DNA of 64,000 bases from Thozetella sp. PMI_491 (GCA_021432635.1 MU270114.1:124001-188000), one strand, 5' to 3'. Counted from the first letter of the stretch, positions 37,219-49,171 are shown. Numbers and translations are program-made. Notes: generated by a model from the sequence alone, not told the origin.

Positions 37219-37716
37219 GAAGAAGCTTACTTTCAGCAGGAGGTCCACGGCCTCCTCAAAATTGCGCTGCTGGATCAAGCTGCGCGCGCGCAAGTGCAGC
37301 TTGCGAGAGGAGGCCGTGGCCTCGGGCGACTCGTCAGCGGGACTCTCAACACTGGAAATCATATAAAAGGTCAGCCAGTCACGTCCTATCAATAACGGTG
37401 CAGTGAAGCTTGGAGCATTAAAAAGAAACTGGTTTCTCCAGCACAAGGTAAGGAAAGCGGTGGCCAGCTCTGGATCTTGGTCTCCATCAGACAAGAGGTA
37501 TGCGGATGTGACTCCGTCAGGACACCGAAGGCGCCGGGGCCGACTCGGACTATCCCAAAGTCGGGCGTGGGGGAGACGCGCATCGGACGCGGTTGCGCCA
37601 CGCGTTGCTCTGAACCATCTCGCCTAATGTCTTGAAGGGAAGGGGAAGAGAACAAGGAATCTTGGTGTTTGGAGCTGGACAATATGGAACGCGATGAATA
37701 CATACCGATTCGCCAT
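34709..37716 (-). CDS. TPR / F-box / LRR protein, Dia2- or Pof3-like
   Basis: Seven exons on the minus strand, by hand: 37706-37716, 37231-37351, 36813-37118, 36488-36691, 36313-36437, 35713-36259 and 34709-35650, giving 751 residues with no frame break. All donors are GTATGT/GTAAGC/GTACGT/GTGAGT/GTAAGA type and acceptors have CTGAC or CTAAT branch sites. Residues about 15-200 are helical with a TPR-like start (RARSLIQQRNFEEAVDLLLK). The F-box follows at about 255 (LILALPFELRVFIFDYLDVS ... CKAVNSTWRDML). The rest shows leucine-rich repeats (LPSLESLSLGCPYDM, LEQLYLDGFIL). The TPR-F-box-LRR order is that of S. cerevisiae Dia2 and S. pombe Pof3, SCF subunits tied to replication forks and genome stability; orthology is inferred. 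The first exon is only 11 nt (MAN plus two bases), so the start is less certain. The intron at 37119-37230 holds a GAAA microsatellite. Confidence 0.8.
37189..37218. repeat. GAAA tetranucleotide microsatellite inside an intron
   Basis: About 7.5 perfect GAAA units (TTTC on the coding strand) next to the 5' splice site of the second intron of the Dia2/Pof3-like gene. The GTAAGC donor is at 37230-37225. Confidence 0.9.
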
Positions 37717-39642
37717 GGTTGCTGGAGTTGCTGTCTCTGAGAAGGGGAGAAGAGAACGCGGTCTCTTGCAATGCAGCTTAAAGATGTAGACCGGCCCCAC
37801 CTTGCGGCGCACGCGGCCCCACACCGAGAAATTCGGGTAAACCTCGGCATATGGGAAACCTAATTCGGACAAACTTCGGTATAAATGTGCCTGGCGACCA
37901 ATTCCGGACAAACCTCACCCGGAAGTGCAACCAGCAACCAACCCATGCGACAGGTGCGCCCAAGACATTGTGAGAGTGGCGCGTGCATGCCTTATCTATA
38001 GTGCCGAAAACATTGTAAAGCGGAATGATACTGACGTTTCCTTTTCTTCAATATCTTGAACGTCAAGACCCCCAAGTTCACAGAAGGGGAGACAGAACTC
38101 CAACTTCGCCGCTCGCCGGCTCGTTAACGCGATGTAAGATCTCAACCGCATCGGGATCCCATCAAAACAAGGGCATCGACTTGCAATCCATCGATATTTA
38201 TGACACTAAATCACCATCTAAGCAGCATTTCAGCTGAGCTGGCCGGCCTTGTCGCCGCGTCCCAGCCCTCGAGAGCACCACAAGGGGGACGTATGCATTC
38301 CCAACTTCCCATGACACTCGCTGTTCATGAATTTGAAGTGTCCCTCAACTATACCGGTTACAGCCACATGCCGCACTGGGAAGCATAGGTGAGCGTCGGC
38401 GGCGCAGAGATGCCCCACCAACGGTTGTGCCACAGTACAACCCGGAAAAGACAAGCTTAGAGACTTGCAGCGCGGTGGACCGATTGTGGGACCTCTATCT
38501 CACACACAGAAAGACTTGAACCCAATCATCACGCTTCTTTTGGATTCTCTGCTCTCTTTCTTTCTGCCTCCGTTATTGGCCATCGGGTCAGCTCTACGGC
38601 TTTAACTGTGGCTGGTTGTAAGCCTCGAGCCTAGGCTCTTCGCCACGCTCGTCCCGGCGAAGCCTGGCAGGCCGGGTGCCTGATTTAGACTTCGAACCTC
38701 AGCCTTCTTGAAGAATAGGACCGACCAAAAATCCCCATGCATCGGCTACCGGCAAAGGCGATCGGCATGTGGTTGGTCACAACCTCAGCTTGGTAGACCG
38801 CCGAAGTTCGGGTTGCAGATTCCTGCTCGAAGGATGGTACTCGAACAAACACCGCGCTGCACTAGTCTCTGAGCGGACCTCCATCTATAGATGCGATAGT
38901 GGTCGTATATGACTGTTCTTGGAAAGGGGGGGGGCTTACCAGTCCGTTCTGTACTCTGCTACACAAGCAGCCCCCAAAGGGGGGCGGCGGCTAGAAACAT
39001 TCTATCGCAGTGGCCACACATGAATCCCCGCGACGTGTAACCGGCATCAGGCGCCACACAAACGTCAGTTCGCCCGAGAGCCATGACGCGCCAAGACATG
39101 ATGCATAGCTTCTAGAAAGAAAGGAACCGAGCTGGGAATCCCTCAGCTGCGCGACCTGGCCGGAAGGAGCAGCCTGTCAAGCCAAACCGGATGGTCGTAC
39201 CGCAGAGCGGTTGTTGGTACTCTGCAGGCAGCGCCGCCTCCCCCCCCTTCAGCGGACGCCACTATATCGCGAGCATAAACGCGACGGGATTCTTAATTCC
39301 GCCAGCCTAGGGGCCAACTGTGAGGCCCAGAAGTTGGCTCTGCCGGACGGTTACACAAAATAAACCTTGACATGTTTCCTAAGGGTTCCATTTCGGGACT
39401 TTATACGGTGCACGAATGACACGCGCGGCGAGTGGTGCAGAAGGCCGCTCACTGGCGCACCGCGGCCGTCTTGTGTGGACCCCAGCTTCGCTCCGTGCCG
39501 TAGGCACCAGCCGAGTTTGGAAGAAGAACGCGGTCATGGTTCCCACGGAAGGGCGTAGGCGAGGGGGCGGGTTGGTAGACAAATCAGCCCTTTTGCTAAA
39601 ACGGCGCCTCCAATTTGTCACGGCGGCAAAGCGAGGGGAGAC

Positions 39643-39659
39643 AAAAAAAAAAAAAAAAA
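39643..39659. repeat. A17 homopolymer
   Basis: Seventeen consecutive A seen directly, about 120 bases before the N gap. Confidence 0.85.
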
Positions 39660-39694
39660 GGATGGACATACACTCTCAGCTTCCCAGGCGCGCG

Positions 39695-39716
39695 CACACA
39701 CACAGACACACACACA
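39695..39716. repeat. CA microsatellite
   Basis: Interrupted CA repeat (one G substitution), close to the N gap, in non-coding DNA. Confidence 0.85.
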
Positions 39717-39779
39717 TCACGCACACATGCAATGCACGCAAAGTACACGCGTGCATATGCCTCTCCCCCCCCCCCCCCC

Positions 39780-39864
39780 NNNNNNNNNNNNNNNNNNNNN
39801 NNNNNNNNNNNNNNNNNNNNNNNNNNNNNNNNNNNNNNNNNNNNNNNNNNNNNNNNNNNNNNNN
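39780..39864. other. Assembly gap (85 N) flanked by poly-C
   Basis: 85 unresolved bases. The left flank is a run of 15 C (39765-39779) and the right flank is a run of 10 C (39865-39874). The same base on both sides suggests that the gap is a failed homopolymer or C-rich repeat rather than missing coding sequence, but its true size is unknown. Confidence 0.97.
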
Positions 39865-40670
39865 CCCCCCCCCCTCATCTTTCTCTCTTTCTCTCTCGCT
39901 CGCCCTCTGCGCTCCCCTGCGCTCTCGGCATCTTTGGTCAGATAAGAGCTATTTTGTTGGCATAATGCGACCATATGCAACGACTGCATGATGCATATGA
40001 CGTTGCCCGCACCCTTCCTCCCAGCGTATCCGAAGCCCTGGTACGACGTACAACTTTGCGAGACGAGTGGGGAGGGAGCGAAGGGGGGGTGGGATAGCCG
40101 CGTAAGATGAGGTGCTCGCTGAGCACTGATAGGTGGCCGTAGCCGACAGGCGCGCCCCAAGATGCGGGCGTCCGCTGCTGTCCGGGCTTAAACCCGCACC
40201 CACGCGCCTGGTACCCCTCCTCTTTGCCCCTCCCTCCTTCTCCCCTCCCCCCCCTCCATGTCAGGGTCAGACATAGATGTGCATGCTCACACCCTCTAGC
40301 TTCTCTAGCTCTCGCGCGCTGCCTCTCTCACCACTTGTCACTCTGGTCAAACCGTAATGCCGCCGTAACGTGGCCGCCTCTGATCTTGCATCACAGGTGC
40401 CTTGCAGGTCGCATTCCATTTGCACTGCAGTCAGCCCACGCGCGAGACAACCAGGGACCGACGTTGGGTCTCCTGCCGCCGGCCTGGAGGCGCGTGCATG
40501 GAAGAAGGAGCGAAATACAATGCAATGAGAAAGGGAGGCAAGAGGGTACAGAAAATAAACAATGAAACAAAATAAAACCCAGCTTTGGGGGGGAAGGGGG
40601 GGGGCCGAGTGGGTCGAGTTTTCCAATTCTCAAACACAAGAACCAAAAAAAGCAGGGCCGTGGTGGCATT

Positions 40671-40694
40671 GTGTGTGTGTGTGTGTTTTTTTTT
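40671..40694. repeat. GT microsatellite followed by T run
   Basis: Eight GT units followed by a T run in non-coding DNA. Confidence 0.85.
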
Positions 40695-41440
40695 CCCCTT
40701 GGTTGTATATTGATCAAGGCAGACATCTCAAATTGGCCAAGGCAGGGCTGGGTTGGGGTGTCCGGAGTCATCGGATCGTCGCGCGCGCAGCAGCAGCAAA
40801 AAAAGAGGTCTCCGTAGCTTCACCAGTGCCACGCCGCCCGGCCTGTTGGGATATTTTTGGACCCCACGCGAGCCCCGTCGGCTTCGCTTGGTAGGCAATG
40901 AGATCCCCCAGATGGCCAGAGGGACCGTGGGGCCATGCCTGCCCCGCCCTAACGAAGGTATGGATCACCCGAGCGGCCGGCCGCTCCCCCCTTGGCGCGT
41001 CCTTCTTGGCCCTGTCAAGCCCGTCTCCCCCTTGTCTCTCGCCCTGGCGCCTTGGCTGCTCCCTGCACTTGGGGCCCCTCTGAGAATGGCCCGGCGCGGC
41101 CCCCCCCTTGTCCGCTAGTGCCGAGGGGCCAACTCTATTTTTATCCCCGTCTAAGACGACTGCACCCGAGCTCCTGATTGGCCCCTTTGCGTGTTAGAGT
41201 GCTGAGCTGAGCAGGCAAGGCTGGTGCTCGGGGACGAGGCTTCGCTCCCCGTTTTTAACCTTTCAAGCCTCTCAGAAGCTCCCTCTTTACCCCGGCGAGT
41301 GGCTCGCGTGAATTCTATAGCGTCCGAGCTCCTGGTATAGCGCTACGGAATGCGGTGACTGGTGGTTGCGGGTGGGCAGAGTTTCGATAGCTGCTGCCGT
41401 GCGATAGCCAAGACAACAACACACTCGGCCGAGTCGCGAC

Positions 41441-41510
41441 CATCTTCCACCCCCCTTCCACCCCCCTCCTCCCCTCCCTCCATTCTGCCCCTCCTCCCAT
41501 CCCTCCATCT
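41441..41510. repeat. Polypyrimidine tract
   Basis: About 70 bases consisting almost only of C and T on the plus strand (a few A/G). Such tracts can form triplex DNA or mark a fungal promoter; neither is shown here. Confidence 0.7.
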
Positions 41511-43412
41511 TGAATCAGTCTGTCCACTACGCTGCTCCTCACTCCGCTGTTGTGATTCCCAGAAAAGCACCTGGGATGTCGTGAGATTGACCCCTGTGCT
41601 GGCCAGATACCACGTTTAGAGATGTGCACAAAGCGCGAGACCGGGCATTGTGTCCACCATGTCACCTAATATACTCTTAGTCATGAGCTAGTCTACCCCC
41701 TCCCCTGGTCGTAGGCTACCAGCACCCGCAAAAGTCGTCCTCGACCCCCCCTCCCCTGGGGCGTGCAAGAGGTAGTCTAGTGAACCCCAATCTCATTACA
41801 TCATCCGAGAGGCTCCCTCTGTAGCGGGCTTCCTCCTCGGGAAGTCCCCGCGCGCTACAGGCAGCCGTCTACGGGCCCACGAGGCGAAGGAGCTTAATAT
41901 TTGACACTAATGTCGGGATATTGAGAAGGGGGCGCGGTTCCCGTTAGTGCCCCATGAGATACTACACCAACGCTTGCCGCAGCATTGTCGGATAAATAAG
42001 CGCGCGCTCGGGAGGATATTTTCTCGTCAGCCTTGCGCCGAATTGGGACTCATTGTTCAAAATCTTAGCATGGTATTTTGGGTTGCCATGTTCTAGCGTC
42101 TATCTGATACGGCCCTATTAGGCCCTCCGTGTCAAAATATCCTCTCCCGATCCTTCTCGGGAACAGGCCGCCTCCAAGGAACCTAGCCCGGAGGTCGCCC
42201 TCACCCAGCCCGGCAAGGCTTTCGGGGAAGGGGACGGTGGCGAATCGAAATCGGATCCCCATAACGAAAAACGAATGTCCTGCAAAGCGTCGGCCCAGCG
42301 ACTGCTCTTTCCCGCATTCCTACCCGCGCTTGGGTTCCGCTGTTTGCTGCTGCCAGAGCAGAATTAGGGTTTCTTGCTATGTTACAGGTGCTGTGACTCG
42401 CAACAAGACCAGTAAAAGCAGGAAAAACAGATGAGATTGAGACAGTTAAAACAGAGACAATGGAAGTGGGTGGATAGGAGACAGAGAGAAAACGCGCATA
42501 AGCCCCGAAAACGCAGTAAAGGAAGAGGAGAGGGGGGAAAAAAAATAAGAAGAAAAAAAAACAAAAAAGCAACAAGCCCTGATATGCCGATTCCTACCCT
42601 GTATCCAAGATTCCGACTCTCGATATGCCCATTGAACGCCTGGTATAGCCCTGTATTTCCCTTTCGCCATGCTGCCATGTGCCCCCTAAGCCAGTGGATG
42701 GTGTAATGATGGAGAGAAGAAAAAGGCGGTCGCCGCCGGTCCATTGCAGCTCATGGATGTCGTCGTCGTCAGTTCATGTCGTTGAACCAGGCTGAAACGT
42801 GATCGGTGGACGGCCGTTATGTGTGTTGTACAATGCTCGCTGTTCGCGTTCCCAAATCCTTTGATGCAATCCCCCGATCCGCGCTATGCTCTCCCCCTAA
42901 AAAGCCCAAAACTATGACAAAACATCGCCCGAGGAGGAGAAGTGCTGGAAACGCAGTCCTGTGGAGATTGACTCTGCTCGTTGCTGGTTGCCCACGAGGA
43001 CCGGTGGGGCAACCATTATCGCCAGTCGTCGCTGCCAAACAATGTGAAGTACAAAAAAGGAAACGCCTGGTGCGCGTTTGGGAACGACGAGGCGCGCCTT
43101 GATCTCGACCTCGCGTCTTCGTCGATGGAGCTGCTGCGTCTTTGACAGATGTGGCTGGCATTGTTCCGGGAGCGTGGCGGGGACGTGAGGTGGAAAAGTA
43201 GAGAGAGATAGTCATCCCATCGTGGGGGGCGCCGAGGTGGATATCAGGCGGTCATGGCCCACGAAGAGATAGGAAAGCTGAGATGGAGGCTGTAGCAGGG
43301 AAACAGACCGCTCCCGGAAGGAGTAGAGGTAGGCGACCCAATCTCCAAAGGCGAAGCTCTCCAGTGGCGGGGAATGCCAGGAACAGAAGCCCATCGGCGA
43401 AGACAGTACGTT

Positions 43413-43664
43413 TCACCGGTACTGGCGGCGGGAGCTCGAGCTCTTCTTGTGCGAGTGTCCCGAGTGGTAGCCCGAGTCAGAGTACACAGGCTCAGCATAG
43501 TCGTAGGACGACGCCGAGTGCTGGGAGTGCTCGGTGCAGGCGTAACCCACTAGGATGGTGCGCCTCTGGATGGGGTGGCGTCCGTACGAAGCGCAGCGGT
43601 CGATAGCATGCTGGTAGTAGAGGCACCGGCAGGCGGCATAGAGCTCAACCACTTGGTAGCACAT
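43413..43664 (-). CDS. Small conserved fungal protein with N-terminal cysteines (83 aa)
   Basis: Single minus-strand frame, stop to ATG 83 codons. It reads MCYQVVELYAACRCLYYQHA at the start, then a Tyr/Gly turn (RCASYGRH), a strand ILVGYAC, and a Ser/Tyr/His-rich tail ending HKKSSSSRRQYR. Five cysteines (positions 2, 12, 14, 23 and 43) are spaced in a way that could bind a metal or form disulfides. I recognise this start as a recurring pattern among unnamed short ascomycete proteins, from memory and without a search, so conservation needs checking. There is no signal peptide, so it is probably cytosolic or nuclear. It is the only likely gene in a 15-kb stretch. The plus strand 43840-44480 upstream is purine-rich, that is pyrimidine-rich on this gene's coding strand, as expected for its promoter and leader. 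Confidence 0.7.
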   Translation of the reverse strand: MCYQVVELYAACRCLYYQHAIDRCASYGRHPIQRRTILVGYACTEHSQHSASSYDYAEPVYSDSGYHSGHSHKKSSSSRRQYR

Positions 43665-43710
43665 CGTGGCTTTCCTTTTTTTTCTTTTCCTTGGCGGTGT
43701 CGGTTGGTGT

Positions 43711-43730
43711 GTCTGTTTGTCTGTCTGTCT
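43711..43730. repeat. GTCT microsatellite
   Basis: GTCT units (one with an extra T) about 50 bp upstream of the ATG of the small cysteine-containing gene, thus in its probable 5' leader. Confidence 0.75.
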
Positions 43731-44474
43731 ATCCGTCTGCGCTATCTAGGTCGAGTGGATATGCGGGTGCCTGGGCAGCGAGGTGCAGTCTGCGCGTTCT
43801 CTCGGCGGATCTGAGAAAGCTGGAGGGGAACTTGTCTTGTTTATACTCGGCCCCAAGTAAAGGTAGCGAGTGCTCGGTCTATATGGAACGCGGCGGCGAG
43901 GAGGACAGAAGAGCACTGGAGAACAGGAAGGAGAGCAAACCGGTAGTGTGCTAGACCCAAAGGAAAACCCGGGAAGTAAAGGGAACAAAGCGAGAGATGG
44001 AATGAGTAATTAGGCACTGGACAGGCAGGCATGTGAATGGAGAACGACTCGTAGGAAATTCGGATGGGGAGGAGAGCGCGAGGGCATCGCAGCCTTATAG
44101 GTCTGGCAGCCTGGCAGCCATCGTCATCGAGGGGCCAGGGCGTGGGCGCGGGAAGGAGGAGGGGGGGTGTGGGTGGTGTACGAGGTAGTGGACGAGAGAA
44201 GGCGGACAGGGGGGGTGGGTTGAAGGCAGCGAGAGGCAGCAGCAGCCGAAAAGTGTGGCGGTTGACTTCTCACCGTGGATGATTGACTAAGGCTATCCAT
44301 TGCATGCGCACACTAATGCACAGGCAAGATGCAGCTCCCAGGAAGGTGGATGGCGCAGGAGAGACCCGGTCTTGGGGTGTTCCTTAGCTCAGGTACTTTG
44401 CGTCAAGGGCGCAGCCGCGCGAGGTGGCCAGGTCGCAGCACCGGACACCAGGGAATGGGAAGGGGGGGAAGGGC

Positions 44475-44488
44475 AAAAAAAAAAAAAA
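44475..44488. repeat. A14 homopolymer
   Basis: Fourteen consecutive A, T on the coding strand of the small cysteine-containing gene, about 0.8 kb upstream of its start. Confidence 0.8.
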
Positions 44489-46579
44489 ATAGTGAGCGCG
44501 AGGAAACGAAACCAAGTCCTAAAATCGCACCAAAGATGACGGTGGTACCCAGGTCGTTAGCGCGTGCAGGGGTCGCGGAGCGGCCTTGCAGGGTTACACA
44601 CCCCTCCCAAAAATGTACCAAAAAACGGCTACGGGGCCCTGTACAGGCCAGAAACGGAGCCAGCGGTGCGACTAACGAATGGCCCAGGAACGCTCCGTGT
44701 GGCTGTCCGCAGCGCTCATCTGGCTGGGTGCCAGATTTGGCTAGGTACAAACAAGCTGACGTACAAAGATCACTGCTGGGTCTGTCTCGCCTGCGTCGCC
44801 CGGTATCATCTAGGATAAGAATGGGCTGCAGCAGGCTGACGGGTGATGCATGGATCTGTTTTTGCTTCCCTCTGCGCCGGCTCGCCGGAGGAGGCAACAG
44901 AGGCGACGGAGGGGGAGGGAAACAAACGGAGGCCACCTGCGCTGCTGCTCCTAGCTCCCGGCAGGCGGGCGGTCGGTCAATGTCAGCCAGATGCACCATC
45001 CGCTTTTCCATGACAACGCGAGCGTGGCCTTTGGACAGCTGCAGAAGGCGGAAGAAGACCAAGCAGGAAGACATGTTGGGGGTGGGAAGGGAATACGATC
45101 GAAAGTACCGCCTGTACGTACTGTATGTACCTAAAGACACCGTCTGGCCCTGATCGCCCTTTTCTTTTTTTTGCTTCCCTACTCGGGGTCTAGTGATCGA
45201 CCGCAGTGCCCGAATATACCGGTCGACTGCCGTGGGGAGAAGTGCGTGGTGCGTATGCATAGGATGGGAGGGGGGGGGCAGGGGGGGGCGGGAAAACCGC
45301 CTTGATTCGCACCACCATCGAACTGTCTCGCAGCTCACCGAATGCCATCGAGACCCCAAAACCAGGCCGCGGGGGGTTGCAAGACTGCGGACGGCTTGCC
45401 TCGCAGAGCTTCGGAGAGCAGCGGAGGAACCAGCCGGCCGACACGGCCACCCAAGCGACCGACGGAATAGATGCAAATCATTTAGGGCCGGGGCTCAGCG
45501 CGGCATTTGCATGTACGTGCCTGGCCTGGGTGACTCAGGTTTGTCGTGTGATGCCGTCCTGGCCGCGCAGGGCATGGAGACTGAGGTGTATAGCACCAAG
45601 TCCTACGCAATCACTGCGACGCTGCGTGACGAAACGCTGTCCGAGAGAATGCGCACCTGGCCAGAGACGGCTGCGCTACTTCGAAACATGTAGTTTCCAC
45701 GTTAAGAAGCTCGATTTGTCAACCTTTGTCCATTCCCCCCCTCTGTGCCCTCGCCGTTGGAGTTTTTTTTGGGTTGGTCTGTAATGGCAGCAGGTGCGCA
45801 GCGACCCCACCACCCACCTGTTGAATCCGAGCTTGTGAGGAAGGATCCCAGGGCAGGTACGATGATGAATGCGAATTCAATGTGCACTTGGTCGCCTTTC
45901 GCACGTATGCCTTGGCGCAACAGCCTGAAGTGCTTGGCATAGCCTGATCTTTTTTTTTCTCTCTCCTTCCTGGCAGAATACAGACGACTTTCTGCTCTTC
46001 TGTTGTGTCTCTTCCTCGGATCCATTCTCCCCAAATTTGGATCTTGTCTAACCCGAAGTCGCGTTTACGCTCTGTGCCTGTGTGTGTGTGCAGCAGCACC
46101 TTATGCCCGCCGGCTCAGTCTGCCTTGCCTTAGGCCATTTCTCTTCGCTACGCAGAAGGCCCCCATAATAAGCCCACCAACTGGCAATTTAGTGTGGGAG
46201 TGGCTGGAGGTTCGAATCCTATGAACCAGGCGCCGTCCCCGTCCCGCTGGTCGGGGCACCCGCTCCGTCGCATTCTCGCTGACAGGAACCTTGGAACCAC
46301 GCGACAGGATGACAAGATGACGGAGCACCAAGGGAAGGGGCCCGAAGCTGTGTCCACGATGCTGGGCGATGATTGGGTTACACCAATCGCCAGACATCAG
46401 TTTTTGTGCGACCCTTCCGGGGGGGCGTGGAGGCAGGGATGGTGACGGACCTGCCATCATCCGCTGCGGTCCCCTCGGAAGAGCTGGGATAAGATCAAGT
46501 ACACAACCTCCGCCGGGGCCAAGAATTGGGAGGCTGCCGGGGGGGTGAAGGGGTGGCGGCCAGTCTGTGGAGCGTGGGC

Positions 46580-46604
46580 AGCGGATAGCGGACAGCGGAC
46601 AGCG
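46580..46604. repeat. 7-bp tandem repeat (AGCGGAC-like)
   Basis: Three and a half copies: AGCGGAT, AGCGGAC, AGCGGAC, AGCG, in non-coding DNA. Confidence 0.8.
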
Positions 46605-47674
46605 TTTCCCCTCCGCACTAACTATCAACGGAAGGATGTTTCCTGCGTCAAGAACCGGCGCATAAACGAGTCATCCCAGAGGTCAAGAAACGGGAGCAAG
46701 AACGGTCATGGTTCAATCGCAGTAGCGCGGAAATGAACCTAGACAGTCGTCCGCTCGATTTAGCTGGCCACCGCAGGACTCTTGCCAAAATAGGACGGAC
46801 GGCGGCCTCGCTGACAGCGAGTGTGCAAGGCTATGCCCGCAGCAGCAAGTGCTTGCGGGCCGGGGTTAGGCTTCGCTGAGGGACCGTCTGAACTGCACCA
46901 TTGGCTGGAGAACGGCACGGATTGGGAAGCGCATGCACCACTGCCGGCTCTCATTTCAGCCAGTAGAAGGTCGTCCCAAGCATTCGTCAACGGGTCTGCA
47001 GGTCCTCCTTACGATCGTGGAGGGGGGTGGGTGGCCGGGATTATGCCTGCCTTTCGACACATCACCTTTCCCGTGCTCTGACGACGAGTCGCACGCCCGC
47101 CCGAATGGCGCGCACCCCTAGAGCCGCCTTTAGGGAGACTGTGGAGATCGCGGGCCCTTGGACGAGCAGGGTTGTCGACAGATCTCCCCATGGGTTTTCG
47201 CCATGGTCCCCATGCTCCCGGAATCGTGTCCAGCGGCGAACATCAAGGTGGACAATTCGCTGGGCCGTATCCCGCCCAATGGGTGGCCAGTACATCTCTT
47301 GGCGTCATGACCCGGCCGATCGACACAGCGATTGCAGATGTCTCAGAACGAAGATCGCCAGTGGCTGCCACCCTTGACCACATCGCTGGAACGGTGGGTC
47401 TCGATCCAAAAATGCTCCCAGTCCAGATGATGTCGCTTTTCCCTCCCTCCCTCCCCTTTCCCCGTGTTCCGACACGGCGGCGGCATTCATTCGAAGAACC
47501 CCACCAACGGTGCCGCGCCTGTCTTACACCTCACCATCGTAATCTGCCCGTATACTTGTCTAGGTGGGCGAGTAGCGGGATCCCCCTAGATTGGCGAACG
47601 GCACCGAACGTTTGGGTACCCTCTTGACGCAAAACCTCACGTTACACAGGGCTCCAACTCTTCAAACACGCAGG

Positions 47675-47714
47675 GCTGAACCGCTGAACCACTGAACCGC
47701 AGAACCGCAGAACC
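47675..47714. repeat. 8-bp tandem repeat (GCTGAACC-like, five copies)
   Basis: Five head-to-tail 8-bp units: GCTGAACC twice, ACTGAACC once, GCAGAACC twice. Each unit ends in the invariant GAACC. Confidence 0.9.
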
Positions 47715-48745
47715 GCCGGGCGCGGCTTGTTTTCCTGTTGATAAAAGGGGGGACCATTACGACAGATCAAATCAAGCTGAGGAAACTGCCTGCAGACCCT
47801 CGGAGTAGACGTACTTTCTTCGGTGCTGGGCCGGCCCCGCACCGGGTTGGAGGGCCTGGCACGGAAGCCCCTCCCGCCGGGAGGCCACCGGCCGCTCTAG
47901 CTCCCACGAGAGGCACCAGTAGCTGACTAGCTGGAGGAGGGGAAGGACCTCGTCCCATAGACCGTTGAAGCGGCCGAGCACACCCTCGGCGTGCGTAGGA
48001 GCTTGCCTATCAGGATGGCTCAACCTGACCGACAGCCTTCGGCGTTCCTGGTTCACCGATATGAGTCGTCGGGTTGACTCCCAAGGTCGATGCCTGAGAC
48101 CATGGGCGCGAGCCAGTCAGAGCCGCGTGCGACCAAAGGCCTGTATCCCTCGAGCTGCAAGGCCCTAGACCCTACATGCACCTTGCAGGTTGTGAAACAG
48201 GCTGAGAAGGGTACCTGGCAGACATTTCGCAGGCTTGAGAACATAGCGAGCATGTGCTGCCGGCCTGACCACTTTTGGATGGTAATCCAGCGTAGCAACC
48301 GCTGGAGTGCCTACTTTGGCGCATCACGGCTTCCGACGCTTGCGCACGGCGGAGAGCTTGTTAGCTGGCAGTCTGACCGGTCAACTATCCAGTTGCGTCG
48401 CTCGCCTGAGCGATTGCTTTATTCCTCCCCCGGCTCTTCCCCCGGCCCAAGACTCCAGGACCCTCCTGGCCTCAACCGCAATGGGATTGGCTTCCGTCGC
48501 GGCCGTCGCAACGGAACCCTGGGATCAAAGAACGCGACAGTTGAGAGGCCAGCAGCACCTTCGGCAACGAGCGAAGATCTGTGGGGGACGTGGCCAGTGT
48601 CTCGGAAGGAGACCAATCGCTTGGCCTCCCACCACCCCCCGACTGCACTGCACCCTGCCCTTCTCACTGGTGCTCGGGCCAGTGTCTCGGCAATTGCCAT
48701 GGGTAGGACATCGAAACGAACCGGGCGGTGGGCGGGTGGGTAGAT

Positions 48746-48761
48746 GGGGGGGGGGGGGGGG
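48746..48761. repeat. G16 homopolymer
   Basis: Sixteen G in a row, continuing into further G-rich sequence to about 48774; potential G-quadruplex. Confidence 0.75.
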
Positions 48762-49171
48762 AGGGGGGGAGGGGTTACCAAAACCGTCAAAGTGCCACAC
48801 CGCACAGGAATGGCCCCTGTCGCCTGCGCCTCACTACAGAGTGGCTGACAAGCCAGATCTCACCATCGCTCCCCGGCACAGTCACAGTCACCCCCCCCGT
48901 CATCCACAGCGAATCGCACGAGGGACGGATCCGTGCCGGCAAGGACCCGGAGTGCCCGCCGGGCAGAGGAATACCCGGGGTGAGCAGATGACTCCAAATC
49001 TGCAGGCCATCAGAAGGTAAATTCAGTTTCGCTCCAAGCGAGAACTGACTGCTCACGCTGACGGCGCGGAGGGGGCCGTTTCTCACTCAAAGGCCCGCGC
49101 AGGCGGGCGACCATCCCATCTGCTTTGGCGAGCCTACGTCATGTCTCACCGTGGTCAGGGCATGCCCACGT

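Larger units (their letters stand above)
37717..43412. other. Gene-poor intergenic region with an assembly gap
   Basis: 5.7 kb from the start of the Dia2/Pof3-like gene to the stop of the small cysteine-containing gene. No frame has a motif I recognise. Its left end is the promoter of the Dia2/Pof3-like gene. It holds an A17 run, CA and GT microsatellites, an N gap (39780-39864), a polypyrimidine tract (41441-41510) and a C/T-rich stretch at 40214-40259. GC-rich inverted segments occur near 38640. Tracts rich in C/T on the plus strand at 40.2-41.5 kb are the kind found before plus-strand transcripts, but no coding gene follows. Confidence 0.45.

Noticed and set aside
44403-45476. 357-codon minus-strand frame
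   Set aside because: Low-complexity (Arg/Pro/Ser-rich, with a run of Phe from the A-homopolymer), no domain, and overlaps opposing frames.
46190-46230. tRNA-like T-arm sequence GGTTCGAATCC
   Set aside because: The flanking bases do not form the T-stem, and no D-arm, anticodon arm or acceptor stem can be placed around it.
48090-49020. Two overlapping plus-strand frames of 217 and 237 codons
   Set aside because: They overlap each other in different frames, cross the G16 run, and show no family motif or splice-supported continuation.
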